Assembly (NCBI GenBank): GCA_030705745.1
Contig: JAUZPT010000018.1
Location: 1-17,661, forward strand
DNA from: Bacillota bacterium
GTDB taxonomy: Bacteria; Bacillota; Bacilli; Bacillales; Cytobacillaceae
Reading direction: 5' to 3'
DNA: 17,661 nt
Positions 1 to 10,400 of this stretch are shown here, piece by piece. The notes under the pieces were generated by a model. That model did not search any database, was not told the origin of the DNA, and saw nothing but the letters and a program-made list of their open reading frames with translations. Position 1 is the first letter of the stretch. Every line of letters begins with the position of its first letter. The position numbers and the translations under genes are program-made.

Positions 1-1910
1 AGAGCGGAATCATTCATGTCATGTTTTTTTACGGATTCATTCTCGTCCAGTTTGGGGCGATCGATTTCATCTGGAAAGGAATTAAACCGGGATCCCATCT
101 GCCGTTAGGTCCGTTGTATGCCGGATTTACTTTTTTTCAGGAAATTGTTGCACTATTGATTTTAGTGGCAGTCGTGTGGGCCTTCCACCGCCGATATGTT
201 GAAAAACTTGTCCGTTTGAAACGCAATTTTAAATCGGGCTTGGTACTGCTGTTCATCGGCGGATTGATGCTTTCGGTTTTAGTCGGTAACGGCATGGGAA
301 TTGTTTGGCACGGCGATGCACCGTCATGGTCTGAACCGATCGCCTCCATGATCAGCCTGGCGTTTTCATGGGTTGGAAAAACAGGAGCCATTGCCATCTT
401 TTATGTTGCATGGTGGATGCATTTATTATTCTTGCTGACATTTTTAGTGTATGTGCCTCAATCGAAGCATGCCCACTTGATTGCAGGGCCGGCTAATGTA
501 TATTTTAGCCGCCTTGAAAAGCCTGGCCGTTTGAAAAAAATAGATTTTGAAGATGAATCGCAGGAAACGTTTGGCGCAGGGAAAATCACTGATTTCAACC
601 AGCTACAAATGATCGATTTGTACGCATGCGTGGAATGCGGCCGCTGCACGAACATGTGCCCGGCGACAGGAACCGGCAAAATGCTTTCGCCGATGGACTT
701 AATCCTGAAGCTTCGCGACCATTTAACAAATTACGGTGCAGCTGTTACTTCCAAGCAGCCATGGGTGCCTACTTTTGCCTTTGGCAATACAAAAGGCAAC
801 CAGCTTGCACTCGCTGGAGCCGGAACCGGAGCAGAAGAAGCGGCCGCAGCACTTGCCTATAACCCAAGTCTGATTGGCGATGTCATCACGGAGGAAGAAA
901 TTTGGGCTTGTACCACATGCCGTAACTGTGAAGATCAATGTCCGGTCATGAATGAACACGTTGATAAAATTATCGATTTGCGCCGCTACCTTGTTTTAAC
1001 TGAAGGGAAAATGGATGCGGATGCGCAGCGTGCGATGACGAATATTGAGCGTCAGGGAAATCCATGGGGCTTGAACAGAAAAGAAAAAGAAGACTGGCGT
1101 GAAGCACGTGAGGATGTCTTGGTTCCAACGGTAAAGGAAATGAGCAAAGCAGGCGAAGAATTCGAGTACCTGTTTTGGGTCGGATCGATGGGTTCCTACG
1201 ATAACCGCAGCCAAAAAATCGCCCTGTCTTTTGCAAAATTATTAAATGAAGCAGGCGTGAAATTCGCGATTCTTGGCAATAAGGAAAAGAACTCGGGCGA
1301 TACGCCGCGCCGCCTTGGAAATGAATTTTTATTCCAAGACTTGGCCACTAAGAATATCGAGGAATTCGAAAAGAACGAAATTAAAAAAATCGTGACGATT
1401 GACCCGCATGCGTACAATATTTTCAAAAACGAATATCCGGATTTTGGCTTCCAGGCAGAAGTGTATCACCATACCGAGCTTCTTTTCGATCTTGTTAAAG
1501 AAGGCAGGCTCGAGCCGAAGCACGAAGTCAAAGAAACGATCACATTCCATGATTCATGCTATTTGGGGCGATACAATGATGTGTACGATGCACCGCGCGA
1601 AATATTGAAATCGATTCCTGGTGTAAAGCTGGTTGAAATGGAACGGAAGCGCGAAACCGGCATGTGCTGTGGAGCCGGCGGCGGTTTGATGTGGATGGAA
1701 GAAGAAACGGGACACCGTATTAACGTTTCCCGGACCGAACAGGCTCTTGCCGTCAATCCATCCGTCATCAGCTCGGGCTGTCCATACTGTCTGACAATGC
1801 TGTCAGATGGAACGAAAGCCAAAGAAGTGGACGATTCCGTTCAGACGTATGACGTGGCTGAACTACTTGAAAAAGCGGTTTGCGGCGACGGAAAACGACT
1901 GGTTTCATAG
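1..1910 (+). CDS. fadF: FadF/EtfD-like membrane Fe-S oxidoreductase (5' end cut by window)
   Basis: Probable ETF:menaquinone oxidoreductase that takes electrons from acyl-CoA dehydrogenases via ETF into the membrane quinone pool. The frame is open to the window edge (residues SGIIHV precede the ATG at 21), so the start is missing. About 635 residues are visible against about 700 for B. subtilis FadF (YwjF). Numbering from the ATG at 21, the first ~150 residues hold about four hydrophobic segments (NarI-like domain). Two ferredoxin-type clusters follow: C203, C206, C209, C213 and C297, C300, C303, C307, each ending in CP. The C-terminal part is a heterodisulfide-reductase-like CCG region, with HDSCYLGR, GMCCGAGGG and SGCPYC. 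The earlier CCG repeat reads WVGSMGSYD, with Ser where a Cys is common in the wider family. The role is inferred from FadF and mycobacterial EtfD. The downstream acyl-CoA dehydrogenases fit it. Confidence 0.9.
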   Translation, partial: SGIIHVMFFYGFILVQFGAIDFIWKGIKPGSHLPLGPLYAGFTFFQEIVALLILVAVVWAFHRRYVEKLVRLKRNFKSGLVLLFIGGLMLSVLVGNGMGIVWHGDAPSWSEPIASMISLAFSWVGKTGAIAIFYVAWWMHLLFLLTFLVYVPQSKHAHLIAGPANVYFSRLEKPGRLKKIDFEDESQETFGAGKITDFNQLQMIDLYACVECGRCTNMCPATGTGKMLSPMDLILKLRDHLTNYGAAVTSKQPWVPTFAFGNTKGNQLALAGAGTGAEEAAAALAYNPSLIGDVITEEEIWACTTCRNCEDQCPVMNEHVDKIIDLRRYLVLTEGKMDADAQRAMTNIERQGNPWGLNRKEKEDWREAREDVLVPTVKEMSKAGEEFEYLFWVGSMGSYDNRSQKIALSFAKLLNEAGVKFAILGNKEKNSGDTPRRLGNEFLFQDLATKNIEEFEKNEIKKIVTIDPHAYNIFKNEYPDFGFQAEVYHHTELLFDLVKEGRLEPKHEVKETITFHDSCYLGRYNDVYDAPREILKSIPGVKLVEMERKRETGMCCGAGGGLMWMEEETGHRINVSRTEQALAVNPSVISSGCPYCLTMLSDGTKAKEVDDSVQTYDVAELLEKAVCGDGKRLVS

Positions 1911-1938
1911 GAATTAAATAAGTTGACGAATAAATAAT

Positions 1939-2011
1939 AGAAACCGAAATAAGCACGAATTCATATAATTTTAGGAATTTTGTGTAAAATATTTCGGTTT
2001 CTGCTTTTTTT
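1939..2011 (+). terminator. Long-stem intrinsic terminator after fadF
   Basis: A perfect 13-bp inverted repeat (AGAAACCGAAATA at 1939-1951, TATTTCGGTTTCT at 1990-2002) encloses 38 nt and is followed within 2 nt by a run of seven T. The enclosed part can itself pair (CAC...AATTC with GAATT...GTG), giving one long rod. The position just after the fadF stop supports termination. The long enclosed segment is unusual for a simple terminator. Confidence 0.75.
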
Positions 2012-2024
2012 ATTGTAAAATTAA

Positions 2025-2038
2025 CTAAAGCGCTTACA
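2025..2038 (+). promoter_or_regulatory. Candidate cre (CcpA) site upstream of the thiolase gene
   Basis: CTAAAGCGCTTACA matches the Bacillus cre consensus TGWAANCGNTNWCA except for its first two bases and has the central CG. It lies 120 bp before the thiolase start. From memory the mmg operon of B. subtilis is under CcpA control, so carbon repression here would make sense. It sits upstream of the weak -10 candidate at 2111, so how it would repress is unclear. Confidence 0.5.
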
Positions 2039-2080
2039 TTTTTATTTTTAACGGCAAGGGCCTTTTGTTTGCCCGCCTTT

Positions 2081-2098
2081 CGAGCGAGCGTTCAGTCG
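2081..2098. promoter_or_regulatory. Imperfect palindrome, candidate TetR-family operator
   Basis: CGAGCGAGCGTTCAGTCG equals its reverse complement at 12 of 18 positions (CGAnnGAnCGnTCnnTCG), and its right half GCGTTCAGTC resembles TetR/AcrR fatty-acid regulator half-sites. It lies just upstream of a possible -10 (TATAAA, 2111-2116), overlapping where the -35 would be. The TetR gene at 6784 in the same gene run is the obvious candidate binder. It does not match the B. subtilis FadR box (TGAATGA...TCATTCA). This is inference only. Confidence 0.35.
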
Positions 2099-2157
2099 GC
2101 GTGGTTTGTGTATAAAAAACTGATTATTAAGAATTGAAATATAAAGGAGAGATTACG

Positions 2158-3345
2158 ATGAATCGAACAGTGATTTTAAGCGGAGTAAGAACCCCTTTTG
2201 GCAAATTTGATGGCGCATTGAGCGGATTTACTGCGTCGGAATTGGGCGGGATTGCGGTGAAAGAAGCGCTGCAGCGGGCAAATATCCAGCCCGATCAAGT
2301 AGAAGAGCTCATTCTTGGGTCCGTTCTTCAAGGTGGGCAGGGACAAATCCCTTCACGCCAGGCAGCAAGGCATGCCGGACTTCCATGGGATGTGAAAACA
2401 GAAACGATCAATAAAGTGTGTGCATCGGGAATGAGAAGCGTCACGCTTGCAGACCAAATCATCCGCACAGGCGATGAGGAACTAATCGTCGCCGGCGGAA
2501 TGGAGTCGATGAGCAATGCGCCATATCTTTTGTCAAAAGCAAGATGGGGCCTTCGTATGGGCGACGCGTCCGTTCAGGATTTAATGATCCACGATGGACT
2601 AAGCTGCAGTTTTACAGGAGTCCATATGGGCACATACGGAAACTCGACGGCAACGGAAATGGAATTGAGCCGGGAAGAGCAGGACAATTGGGCGTATCGC
2701 AGTCATGAGCTTGCAATTGCGGCAATCGAAAGCGGAAAGCTGGCGGAGGAAATTGTTCCGGTTTCCGTACCGCAGCGAAAAGGCGACCCAATTGTCGTAG
2801 AACACGATGAATCGCCACGCAAGGACACCTCACTGGAAAAATTGGCTAAGCTTCGTCCCGTGTTCAATGCTGAAGGGACGATTACAGCAGGTAACGCACC
2901 AGGAATCAATGACGGAGCAGCGGCACTTGTATTAATGAGCGAAGAGCGGGCAAAACGCGAAGGCAGAAACGCGGAAGCCGTCATTCTCGGTCATGCAGCC
3001 GTAGCGGTCGAAGCGAAGGATTTTCCAAAAACGCCTGGCCTCGTCATCAATGCTCTTTTGAAAAAGTCAGGAAAATCAGTGGACGAAATCGATTTATTCG
3101 AAATCAATGAAGCATTCGCAGCCGTAGCGCTTGCAAGTGGAAAAATTGCCAGCCTTGATCCTGAAAAGGTAAACGTGAACGGAGGAGCCGTTGCCCTTGG
3201 CCATCCAATTGGTGCGAGCGGAGCAAGAATCATCATCACGCTCATGCATGAGCTCAAGCGCCGAGGCGGTGGAATCGGCATCGCTGCCATCTGCAGCGGC
3301 GGCGGACAGGGAGACGCGATCATGATCGAGGTTCCAAAAGCGTAA
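2158..3345 (+). CDS. mmgA: Acetyl-CoA acetyltransferase (thiolase II), MmgA-like
   Basis: Thiolase of 395 residues, the usual family length, cleaving acetoacetyl-CoA to two acetyl-CoA or the reverse. The catalytic set is complete: nucleophile C88 in NKVCASGM, H349 in GGAVALGHPIG, and C379 in AICSGGGQGDA near the end. NEAFA and the GHP loop are also typical. The ATG at 2158 is chosen because AAAGGAGA at 2143-2150 precedes it. An in-frame TTG at 2134 lies before that ribosome binding site and would only add MKYKGEIT. It is the first gene of an mmgA-mmgB-mmgC order as in the B. subtilis mother-cell metabolic operon, here placed after fadF. Direction in vivo is probably degradative, given the adjacent acyl-CoA dehydrogenases. 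Confidence 0.93.
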   Translation: MNRTVILSGVRTPFGKFDGALSGFTASELGGIAVKEALQRANIQPDQVEELILGSVLQGGQGQIPSRQAARHAGLPWDVKTETINKVCASGMRSVTLADQIIRTGDEELIVAGGMESMSNAPYLLSKARWGLRMGDASVQDLMIHDGLSCSFTGVHMGTYGNSTATEMELSREEQDNWAYRSHELAIAAIESGKLAEEIVPVSVPQRKGDPIVVEHDESPRKDTSLEKLAKLRPVFNAEGTITAGNAPGINDGAAALVLMSEERAKREGRNAEAVILGHAAVAVEAKDFPKTPGLVINALLKKSGKSVDEIDLFEINEAFAAVALASGKIASLDPEKVNVNGGAVALGHPIGASGARIIITLMHELKRRGGGIGIAAICSGGGQGDAIMIEVPKA

Positions 3346-3395
3346 GGAGCGAATGAATTCAAAGAATAGAGATTTTTAAAAACGGAGGAGACAAA

Positions 3396-4247
3396 ATGAA
3401 TGTTGAAAAAATAATGGTCGTCGGGGCGGGCCAAATGGGTTCGGGGATTGCCCAGGTATGCGCGATTGCCGGTTACGAGGTTTTATTAAATGACTTAAAG
3501 CAGGAATTTGTTGAGCGGGGGCTTGGCGTCATCGCAAAAAATCTTTCACGCCAGGTAGAAAAGGGGCGGATGTCAGCGGAGGAAAAGCAGAATGTGCTTG
3601 ACCGATTGACAATCTCAGTAGATGTAAACGATGCGAAGGACGTCGATCTTGTCATCGAAGCCGCGGTTGAAAATATGGAAATCAAAGCAAAGCTGTTCGC
3701 CCAGCTAGATTCCATCACGCCGGAGCATGTTATCCTTGCAAGCAATACATCCTCTCTTCCGATTACCGAAATTGCCGCGGCGACGAAACGACCGGAAAAA
3801 GTCATCGGAATGCATTTTATGAATCCTGTTCCGGTGATGAAACTTGTCGAAATCATCCGCGGTCTGGCTACTTCGGATGAAGTGTACGAAGTCATTGAAA
3901 CAATGACGAAAAAGCTTGGAAAAGTACCGGTGGAAGTAAACGATTTTCCTGGCTTTGTATCGAACCGAATCCTCATGCCGATGATCAATGAAGCAATTTA
4001 CACGCTGTATGAGGGAGTCGCTTCCAAAGAAGCAATCGATGAAGTAATGAAGCTCGGAATGAATCATCCGATGGGCCCGCTGACGTTGGCTGATTTTATC
4101 GGGCTTGATACATGCCTATATATTATGGAGACGCTCCATGAAGGCTTCGGCGACGACAAATATCGTCCTTGCCCGTTACTGCGTAAGTATGTGAAGGCAG
4201 GCTGGCTCGGCCGAAAAACGGGCCGCGGTTTTTACGAATACGAATAA
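3396..4247 (+). CDS. mmgB: 3-hydroxybutyryl-CoA dehydrogenase, MmgB-like
   Basis: NAD(P)-dependent oxidation of 3-hydroxybutyryl-CoA to acetoacetyl-CoA, the step before the thiolase. The 283 residues match the family. A Rossmann motif [10 protein letters not shown] lies near the N-terminus (G10, G12, G15). The catalytic His-Glu pair is H140 ([15 protein letters not shown]) and E152. FPGFVSNRI and the C-terminal signature [12 protein letters not shown] with [20 protein letters not shown] are intact. The start at ATG 3396 follows GGAGGAG at 3384-3390. The gene is 50 bp after mmgA and 45 bp before the next acyl-CoA dehydrogenase, so co-transcription is likely. No enoyl-CoA hydratase lies between, so its substrate must be made by a crotonase encoded elsewhere. 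Confidence 0.93.
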   Translation: MNVEKIMVVGAGQMGSGIAQVCAIAGYEVLLNDLKQEFVERGLGVIAKNLSRQVEKGRMSAEEKQNVLDRLTISVDVNDAKDVDLVIEAAVENMEIKAKLFAQLDSITPEHVILASNTSSLPITEIAAATKRPEKVIGMHFMNPVPVMKLVEIIRGLATSDEVYEVIETMTKKLGKVPVEVNDFPGFVSNRILMPMINEAIYTLYEGVASKEAIDEVMKLGMNHPMGPLTLADFIGLDTCLYIMETLHEGFGDDKYRPCPLLRKYVKAGWLGRKTGRGFYEYE

Positions 4248-4292
4248 AACCACACCATGAGCAACGAAGGCGCATTTGCAAGGGGGATCACG

Positions 4293-5423
4293 ATGGACTT
4301 ACGATTTACGGAAGAACAGCAAATGATGAGAAAAATGGTACGCGATTTCGCACAGAGCGAGATTGCTCCGTTTGTTGAAAAAATGGAAAAGGGCCTCTTT
4401 CCGCGCGAAATTTTTAAAAAAATGGGTGAACTTGGATTGATGGGCATTCCTGTTCCAGAACAATACGGCGGAGCTGAAATGGATTTTATCTCTTATGTTA
4501 GTGCCATCCATGAGCTATCTAAGGTGAGCGCCACGGTAGGAGTTATCCTTTCGGTGCACACGTCGGTCGGCACGAATCCGATCCTTTACTTCGGAAGCGA
4601 GGAGCAGAAGCAAAAATATGTGCCAAAGCTTGCCGCGGGCGAATACCTCGGAGCTTTTTGCCTAACGGAACCGAGCGCGGGCTCCGATGCAGCCAGCCTC
4701 AAAACGAGAGCCGTCAAACAGGGTGATGACTATGTCCTGAACGGCGCAAAGGTGTTTATTACAAATGGTGGCGAAGCAGATGTATACATTGTTTTCGCTT
4801 CGACAAAACCGGAAGCCGGAAGCAAAGGCGTTTCTGCATTCATCGTTGAAAGTAACACCCCAGGGCTAATTATAGGTAAAGATGAGCACAAGATGGGCTT
4901 GCGCGGCTCAAGAACGGTGCAGCTAACGTTTGAAGATATGAAAATTCCGGCAGCGAATCTTCTGGGTGAAGAGGGAGAAGGTTTCAAAATCGCGCTTAGT
5001 AATTTGGATGTTGGTCGTATCGGGATCGCGGCTCAGGCACTTGGTATCGCCGAAGCAGCGCTGGAAGCGGCAACAGCGTATGCAAAGGAGCGTCAGCAAT
5101 TCGGCAAACCGATCGCCGCCCAGCAAGGAATCGGCTTCAAACTGGCGGATATGGCAACGAGCGTGGAAGCTGCCAAGCTATTGGTCTATCGTGCCGCCGA
5201 TTTGCGCACCAAAGGCTTGAAGTGCACCAAGGAGGCTTCCATGGCCAAGCTGTTTGCTTCAAAGACGGCTGTTGAAGTCGCGACAGAAGCGATTCAAGTG
5301 TTTGGCGGCTACGGCTATACGGAAGACTATCCGGTCGAACGCTATTTCCGCGATGCAAAGGTGACGGAAATTTACGAAGGAACAAGCGAAATCCAGCACA
5401 TCGTCATCAGCAAGCAGTTGTAA
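4293..5423 (+). CDS. mmgC: Short-chain acyl-CoA dehydrogenase, MmgC-like
   Basis: FAD-dependent dehydrogenase (376 residues) that forms the 2,3-double bond of a short acyl-CoA, probably butyryl-CoA, and hands electrons to ETF. Family marks are [10 protein letters not shown] (flavin loop), [37 protein letters not shown] and the catalytic-base motif IYEGTSEIQ (E362). [17 protein letters not shown] closely resembles B. subtilis MmgC as remembered. The ATG at 4293 is preferred: AAGGGGG at 4280-4286 sits 6 nt before it, and the protein then starts [10 protein letters not shown] like its relatives. The upstream in-frame ATG at 4257 has no ribosome binding site and would add 12 residues without homologous look. 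It follows mmgB closely. Exact chain-length or branched-chain preference cannot be read from sequence. Confidence 0.9.
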   Translation: MDLRFTEEQQMMRKMVRDFAQSEIAPFVEKMEKGLFPREIFKKMGELGLMGIPVPEQYGGAEMDFISYVSAIHELSKVSATVGVILSVHTSVGTNPILYFGSEEQKQKYVPKLAAGEYLGAFCLTEPSAGSDAASLKTRAVKQGDDYVLNGAKVFITNGGEADVYIVFASTKPEAGSKGVSAFIVESNTPGLIIGKDEHKMGLRGSRTVQLTFEDMKIPAANLLGEEGEGFKIALSNLDVGRIGIAAQALGIAEAALEAATAYAKERQQFGKPIAAQQGIGFKLADMATSVEAAKLLVYRAADLRTKGLKCTKEASMAKLFASKTAVEVATEAIQVFGGYGYTEDYPVERYFRDAKVTEIYEGTSEIQHIVISKQL

Positions 5424-5517
5424 GGTTGAAGGAGATTTACGGGTGTGAAGTAGAGCCCGAATTAAAGAACGGGGTCGAATCGCAAATATTTTTTTCGAAA
5501 ATAAGGGGGATAACAAA

Positions 5518-6657
5518 ATGAATTTCAGATTAACCGAAGAGCACGAAATGATCCGGAAAATGGTCCGCGATTTCGCACGAAATGAAGTCGCTCCAACTGC
5601 AGCAGAACGCGACGAAGAAGAACGCTTCGATCGCGAGATCTTTGACAAAATGGCCGAGCTTGGATTGACAGGGATTCCGTGGCCAGAAGAGTACGGTGGA
5701 ATCGGCAGCGATTATCTTGCGTATTGCATCGCCGTTGAAGAACTGTCACGCGTTTGTGCATCAACAGGTGTAACGCTGTCAGCACACACGTCGCTTGCGG
5801 GCTGGCCGATTTATAAATTCGGTTCAGAAGAACAAAAACAAAAGTATTTGCGCCCGATGGCCGAAGGAAAGAAAATCGGCGCATACGGCTTAACGGAGCC
5901 TGGAAGCGGCTCGGATGCAGGCGGCATGAGAACGACCGCCCGCCAGGATGGAGACGACTATATTTTAAACGGATCGAAAATCTTTATCACAAACGGCGGC
6001 ATTGCGGACATTTATGTCGTGTTTGCGTTAACGGATCCTTCCAGCAAGCAAAAAGGTACGACTGCGTTCATTGTGGAGTCTGATTTCCCTGGATTCTCCG
6101 TTGGGAAAAAAGAAAAGAAATTGGGCATTCGTTCGTCACCGACAACAGAAATCATGTTTGAAGACTGCCGTGTGCCGAAGGAAAATATCCTAGGTGAAGT
6201 GGGAGAAGGCTTTAAGGTGGCCATGATGACGCTTGACGGAGGACGAAACGGCATTGCTGCTCAAGCGGTGGGAATTGCCCAGGGTGCTCTGGACGCAGCT
6301 GTAGATTATGCAAAAGAGCGCGTACAATTTGGCAAGCCAATTGCTTCACAGCAAGGAATCAGCTTCAAGCTTGCCGACATGGCAACGAACATCGAAGCTG
6401 CAAGACTATTAACCTATCAGGCGGCATGGCTTGAATCAGAGGGGCTGCCGTACGGAAAAGAATCAGCTATGTCCAAATTGTTTGCAGGCGACACGGCCAT
6501 GAAGGTCACGACAGAAGCGGTCCAAGTATTTGGCGGCTATGGCTATACAAAGGACTATCCGGTCGAACGTTTTATGCGCGATGCAAAAATCACGCAAATT
6601 TATGAAGGTACACAGGAAATTCAGCGTCTAGTCATTTCAAGAATGATCACGAAATAA
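5518..6657 (+). CDS. acdA: Acyl-CoA dehydrogenase AcdA
   Basis: Second acyl-CoA dehydrogenase (379 residues), clearly related to the one just upstream but a different subtype. Stretches such as [30 protein letters not shown] and [13 protein letters not shown] resemble B. subtilis AcdA as remembered, which in that species lies directly between fadF and rpoE. The catalytic base is E363 in IYEGTQEIQ. The ATG at 5518 follows AAGGGGG (5503-5509). The 94-bp gap after mmgC shows no terminator. The tandem pair suggests division of labour, for example straight versus branched short acyl-CoAs, but this is inference. Electrons would pass through ETF to FadF. Confidence 0.92.
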   Translation: MNFRLTEEHEMIRKMVRDFARNEVAPTAAERDEEERFDREIFDKMAELGLTGIPWPEEYGGIGSDYLAYCIAVEELSRVCASTGVTLSAHTSLAGWPIYKFGSEEQKQKYLRPMAEGKKIGAYGLTEPGSGSDAGGMRTTARQDGDDYILNGSKIFITNGGIADIYVVFALTDPSSKQKGTTAFIVESDFPGFSVGKKEKKLGIRSSPTTEIMFEDCRVPKENILGEVGEGFKVAMMTLDGGRNGIAAQAVGIAQGALDAAVDYAKERVQFGKPIASQQGISFKLADMATNIEAARLLTYQAAWLESEGLPYGKESAMSKLFAGDTAMKVTTEAVQVFGGYGYTKDYPVERFMRDAKITQIYEGTQEIQRLVISRMITK

Positions 6658-6783
6658 GCGAGCCCGCTATTTCGAGGATGATCAATAAATAAACGAGAAT
6701 TGCGATGTTGCAGAGTCAAATAAGGCGGCATGCGAAAGTACCCTTGCCTCATGAACAAGAGGTTGGCAAAGGTGGGAGAACGA

Positions 6784-7422
6784 ATGAAAAAACAGGAAAT
6801 CCAAGCTTCCGTCAAGGATGAGCGGCTCGTGAAAATGAGGCGTAATCAAATGATTAAAGGAGCTGTGAACCTTTTTAAACAAAAAGGTTTCCATCGGACG
6901 ACGACGAGAGAAATTGCCAAAGCTGCGGGGTTCAGCATTGGCACGCTGTACGAATATATCCGGACGAAGGAAGATGTTCTTTATCTTGTTTGCGACAGCA
7001 TTTATGACCAGGTCCGTGAACGCCTTCAGAAGGATCTTGATCGTCATCATGGAACGCTAGAATGCTTGAAGCTCGGCATCGCCCACTATTTTAAAATTGT
7101 GGATGAGATGCAGGATGAAGTTCTCGTTATGTATCAGGAAGCCAAATCGCTGACAAAGGATGCACTTCCTTACGTACTAAGAAAAGAAATGGAAATGGTC
7201 GCGATGTTTGAACAGTTGCTAACGCTTTGCGTCGAAAACGGGGAACTGAAATTATCGGAAAAGCAGCTAAAACTGATTGCTCACAATATTTTTGTCCATG
7301 GCCAGATGTGGGGATTCAGGCGTTGGGCACTGCAAAAAATGTACACGCTCGATGAATACATTGACCTGCAAACAGAGCTACTATTTGCAGGGATTCATTG
7401 TCATTCAAGAACACAAGGGTAA
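6784..7422 (+). CDS. TetR/AcrR-family regulator of the acyl-CoA cluster
   Basis: DNA-binding repressor of 212 residues. The N-terminal helix-turn-helix lies at about residues 39-60 ([20 protein letters not shown]), followed by the usual TKEDVLYLV. The all-helical C-terminal half would be the ligand and dimer domain. The ATG at 6784 is chosen because AGGTGGGAG (6770-6778) lies just upstream. In-frame ATGs at 6730 and 6751 lack a ribosome binding site. It stops 23 bp before icmF, so the two are probably co-transcribed. The placement among acyl-CoA genes suggests an acyl-CoA-responsive repressor like FadR, but its own site is not known. The 18-bp palindrome at 2081 is a candidate. It is not recognisable as B. 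subtilis FadR itself. Confidence 0.85.
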   Translation: MKKQEIQASVKDERLVKMRRNQMIKGAVNLFKQKGFHRTTTREIAKAAGFSIGTLYEYIRTKEDVLYLVCDSIYDQVRERLQKDLDRHHGTLECLKLGIAHYFKIVDEMQDEVLVMYQEAKSLTKDALPYVLRKEMEMVAMFEQLLTLCVENGELKLSEKQLKLIAHNIFVHGQMWGFRRWALQKMYTLDEYIDLQTELLFAGIHCHSRTQG

Positions 7423-7445
7423 ATGAAACGAACAGGGGGAGAAGG

Positions 7446-10400
7446 ATGATTACTGCAGAAATTTATAAGCCAAAGCATCATATTCGTTTTGTAACGGCTT
7501 CGAGTTTATTCGACGGCCATGACGCATCGATCAATATTATGAGGAGAATTCTTCAGTCAAGCGGCGCGGAGGTCATTCACCTTGGGCATAACCGCTCGGT
7601 TGAAGAAGTCGTCAACGCGGCTGTACAGGAAGATGCACAGGGAATTGCGATCTCCTCTTATCAGGGCGGGCATGTGGAATACTTTAAATACATGTACGAT
7701 TTGCTGAACGAAAAAGGTGCCTCGCACATCCGCATTTACGGAGGCGGAGGCGGGGTCATCATCCCTCGCGAAATCAAAGAGCTTCACGAATACGGAATTG
7801 CCCGCATTTTTTCACCGGAGGACGGAAGGACGCAAGGACTGCAGGGCATGATTAACGGGATGCTCGAGGAGTGCGACTTTGCAACGGTTACGGCTGCGGA
7901 TGCGGACCAAGTGGAAAGTCTCACGACCGGGAATGTTAATGCGGTAGCAAAGCTAATCACTTTAGCCGAGCTTCGAGCCGATCAGAACAGCGAAAGCGCT
8001 GCAACGGTTGAACAAATCATGGATAAAGTAAACTCCGCCACACATCAGGTGCCGGTCATCGGTATAACGGGGACGGGTGGTGCAGGAAAAAGCTCGTTGA
8101 CGGACGAATTAATCCGCCGATTTATCAATGAGTTTCCGGACAAGAAGGTTGCCATTTTATCGGTCGACCCTACAAAGCAAAAGACGGGTGGAGCACTTCT
8201 CGGTGACCGTATCCGCATGAACGCCATTTTCAATCCGAATGTGTACATGCGCAGCCTTGCCACGAGGAATTCGAAGACTGAGCTTTCGCTGGCAATTAAA
8301 GATGTGGTATCTGTCGTCAAGGCGGCTGGCTTTGACCTTGTGATCGTTGAGACGAGCGGAATCGGCCAGGGCGATGCGGAAATCACGGAAATTTGCGATG
8401 TTTCGATGTATGTGATGACAAGCGAATTTGGTGCTCCGTCTCAGCTTGAGAAAATCGATATGATCGATTTTGCCGATTTGATTGTCATTAACAAGTTTGA
8501 ACGCAAAGGCTCCGAGGACGCGAAACGCCAGGTACAAAAGCAGTACCAGCGTAGCCACATGCTTTTTGAAAAAGAAGCGGATGAGATGCCGGTTTACGGG
8601 ACTATTGCAAGCCAGTTCAATGATCCGGGTACAAATGCGCTATTCGCTGCGCTCATTGAAAAACTGAATGAAAAATCCGCTGTGAATTGGGCCACTTCTT
8701 TTACAAAAAACGCATTGGTCGAAAAACAGAACGTGATTATTCCAAATGATCGCCGCTATTATTTACGTGAAATCTCGGAAACGGTTCGCCGCTATCATCA
8801 AAAGGCGGAGGAGCAGGCAAACCTTGCGCGGAAAATGTTTCAGCTTGAGGGTGCCATCGAAGCGGTGCGGGAACGGGAAGCGAATGGTGAAATGTCTGCT
8901 GCTTTGGAAGTGTTGCTGATTGAAACGGAAAACGCTTTAACGCCTGAATCGAAAAAAATTCTTTCAGGCTGGAATGAGACAAAATTAGCGTATTCAAAGG
9001 ATCAGTTTGTAACGAGGATTCGGGACAAGGAAATCATTACGATCCTTAAATCAAAAAGCTTGTCGGGACTTGATATTCCGAAAGTGGCGCTGCCGAAATT
9101 TAAAGATTACGGTGAAATTTTGCGCTGGGTATACCGTGAAAATGTGCCGGGCTACTTCCCGTTCACAGCCGGCGTCTTTCCATTTAAGCGCGAAGGGGAA
9201 GACCCGAAGCGCCAGTTTGCGGGTGAAGGTACACCGGACCGGACGAATCGCCGCTTCCACTATCTTTCTAAGGACGATTCGGCAAAACGCCTGAGCACAG
9301 CTTTTGACTCAGTAACGTTATACGGCGAAGACCCGGATTACCGGCCAGATATTTACGGCAAGGTCGGTGAAAGCGGTGTGAGCATTTGCTCGCTTGATGA
9401 CATGAAAAAGCTGTATGATGGCTTCGATTTATGCCATCCGTCCACCTCGGTTTCAATGACGATCAATGGGCCTGCGCCGATTATTTTGGCAATGTTCATG
9501 AATACGGCGATTGAACAGCAGGTTGAGAAAAAAGAAGCAGAGCTTGGACGCCGCTTGAATGAACAAGAATTCGAAGATGTGAAGGCATATACGCTGAAGA
9601 CGGTCCGTGGCACAGTTCAGGCCGACATTCTGAAGGAAGACCAGGGCCAGAACACGTGCATTTTTTCGACCGAATTTGCACTGCGCATGATGGGAGACAT
9701 CCAGCAATATTTCATTGACCAGCAAGTGCGGAATTATTATTCGGTGTCCATTTCGGGCTATCATATTGCCGAAGCAGGAGCAAATCCGATTTCGCAGCTG
9801 GCGTTCACACTCGCAAACGGCTTCACGTATGTGGAATACTATTTAAGCCGCGGTATGAAAATCGATGATTTCGCGCCGAACCTGTCGTTCTTTTTCTCGA
9901 ATGGGCTTGACCCTGAATACAGCGTAATCGGGCGCGTCGCCCGTCGCATTTGGGCAACAGTCATGCGTGATAAATACAGCGCGAACGAGCGCAGCCAAAA
10001 GCTGAAATATCATATCCAGACATCAGGAAGATCACTGCATGCCCAGGAAATCGATTTCAATGATATCCGGACAACACTACAAGCGCTGATGGCACTTCAG
10101 GATAATTGCAATTCACTTCATACGAATGCGTATGACGAAGCAATCACGACCCCAACGGAAGAGTCAGTCCGCCGAGCGATGGCAATCCAGATGATAATTA
10201 CAAAAGAACTGGGACTCACGAAAAATGAGAATCCACTGCAAGGCGCGTTCATTATCGATGAGTTAACCGATTTGGTTGAGGAAGCGGTTCTTCAGGAATT
10301 TGAACGCCTCAACGATCGCGGCGGTGTGCTTGGGGCAATGGAAACCCAATACCAGCGTGGGAAAATCCAGGATGAGTCGATGCATTATGAGATGTTGAAG

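Noticed and set aside
3845..3851. TGTCGAA (0A-box core) inside mmgB
   Set aside because: It lies in coding sequence and encodes conserved residues around V151-E152; also seen by chance in rpoE at 11455.
3473..3988. 171-codon open frame on the minus strand opposite mmgB
   Set aside because: Shadow of a certain gene. No ribosome binding site was sought out as convincing and the product has no family look.
5428..5453. AAGGAG site followed by a two-codon GTG-AAG-TAG frame between mmgC and acdA
   Set aside because: Too short to be a gene. The acdA start has its own good site at 5503; the short frame is probably chance.
8490..8501. NKFE in place of the NKxD motif in the IcmF G domain, possible defect
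   Set aside because: I recall similar residues in other IcmF proteins, so it is probably a family trait and not a loss of function.
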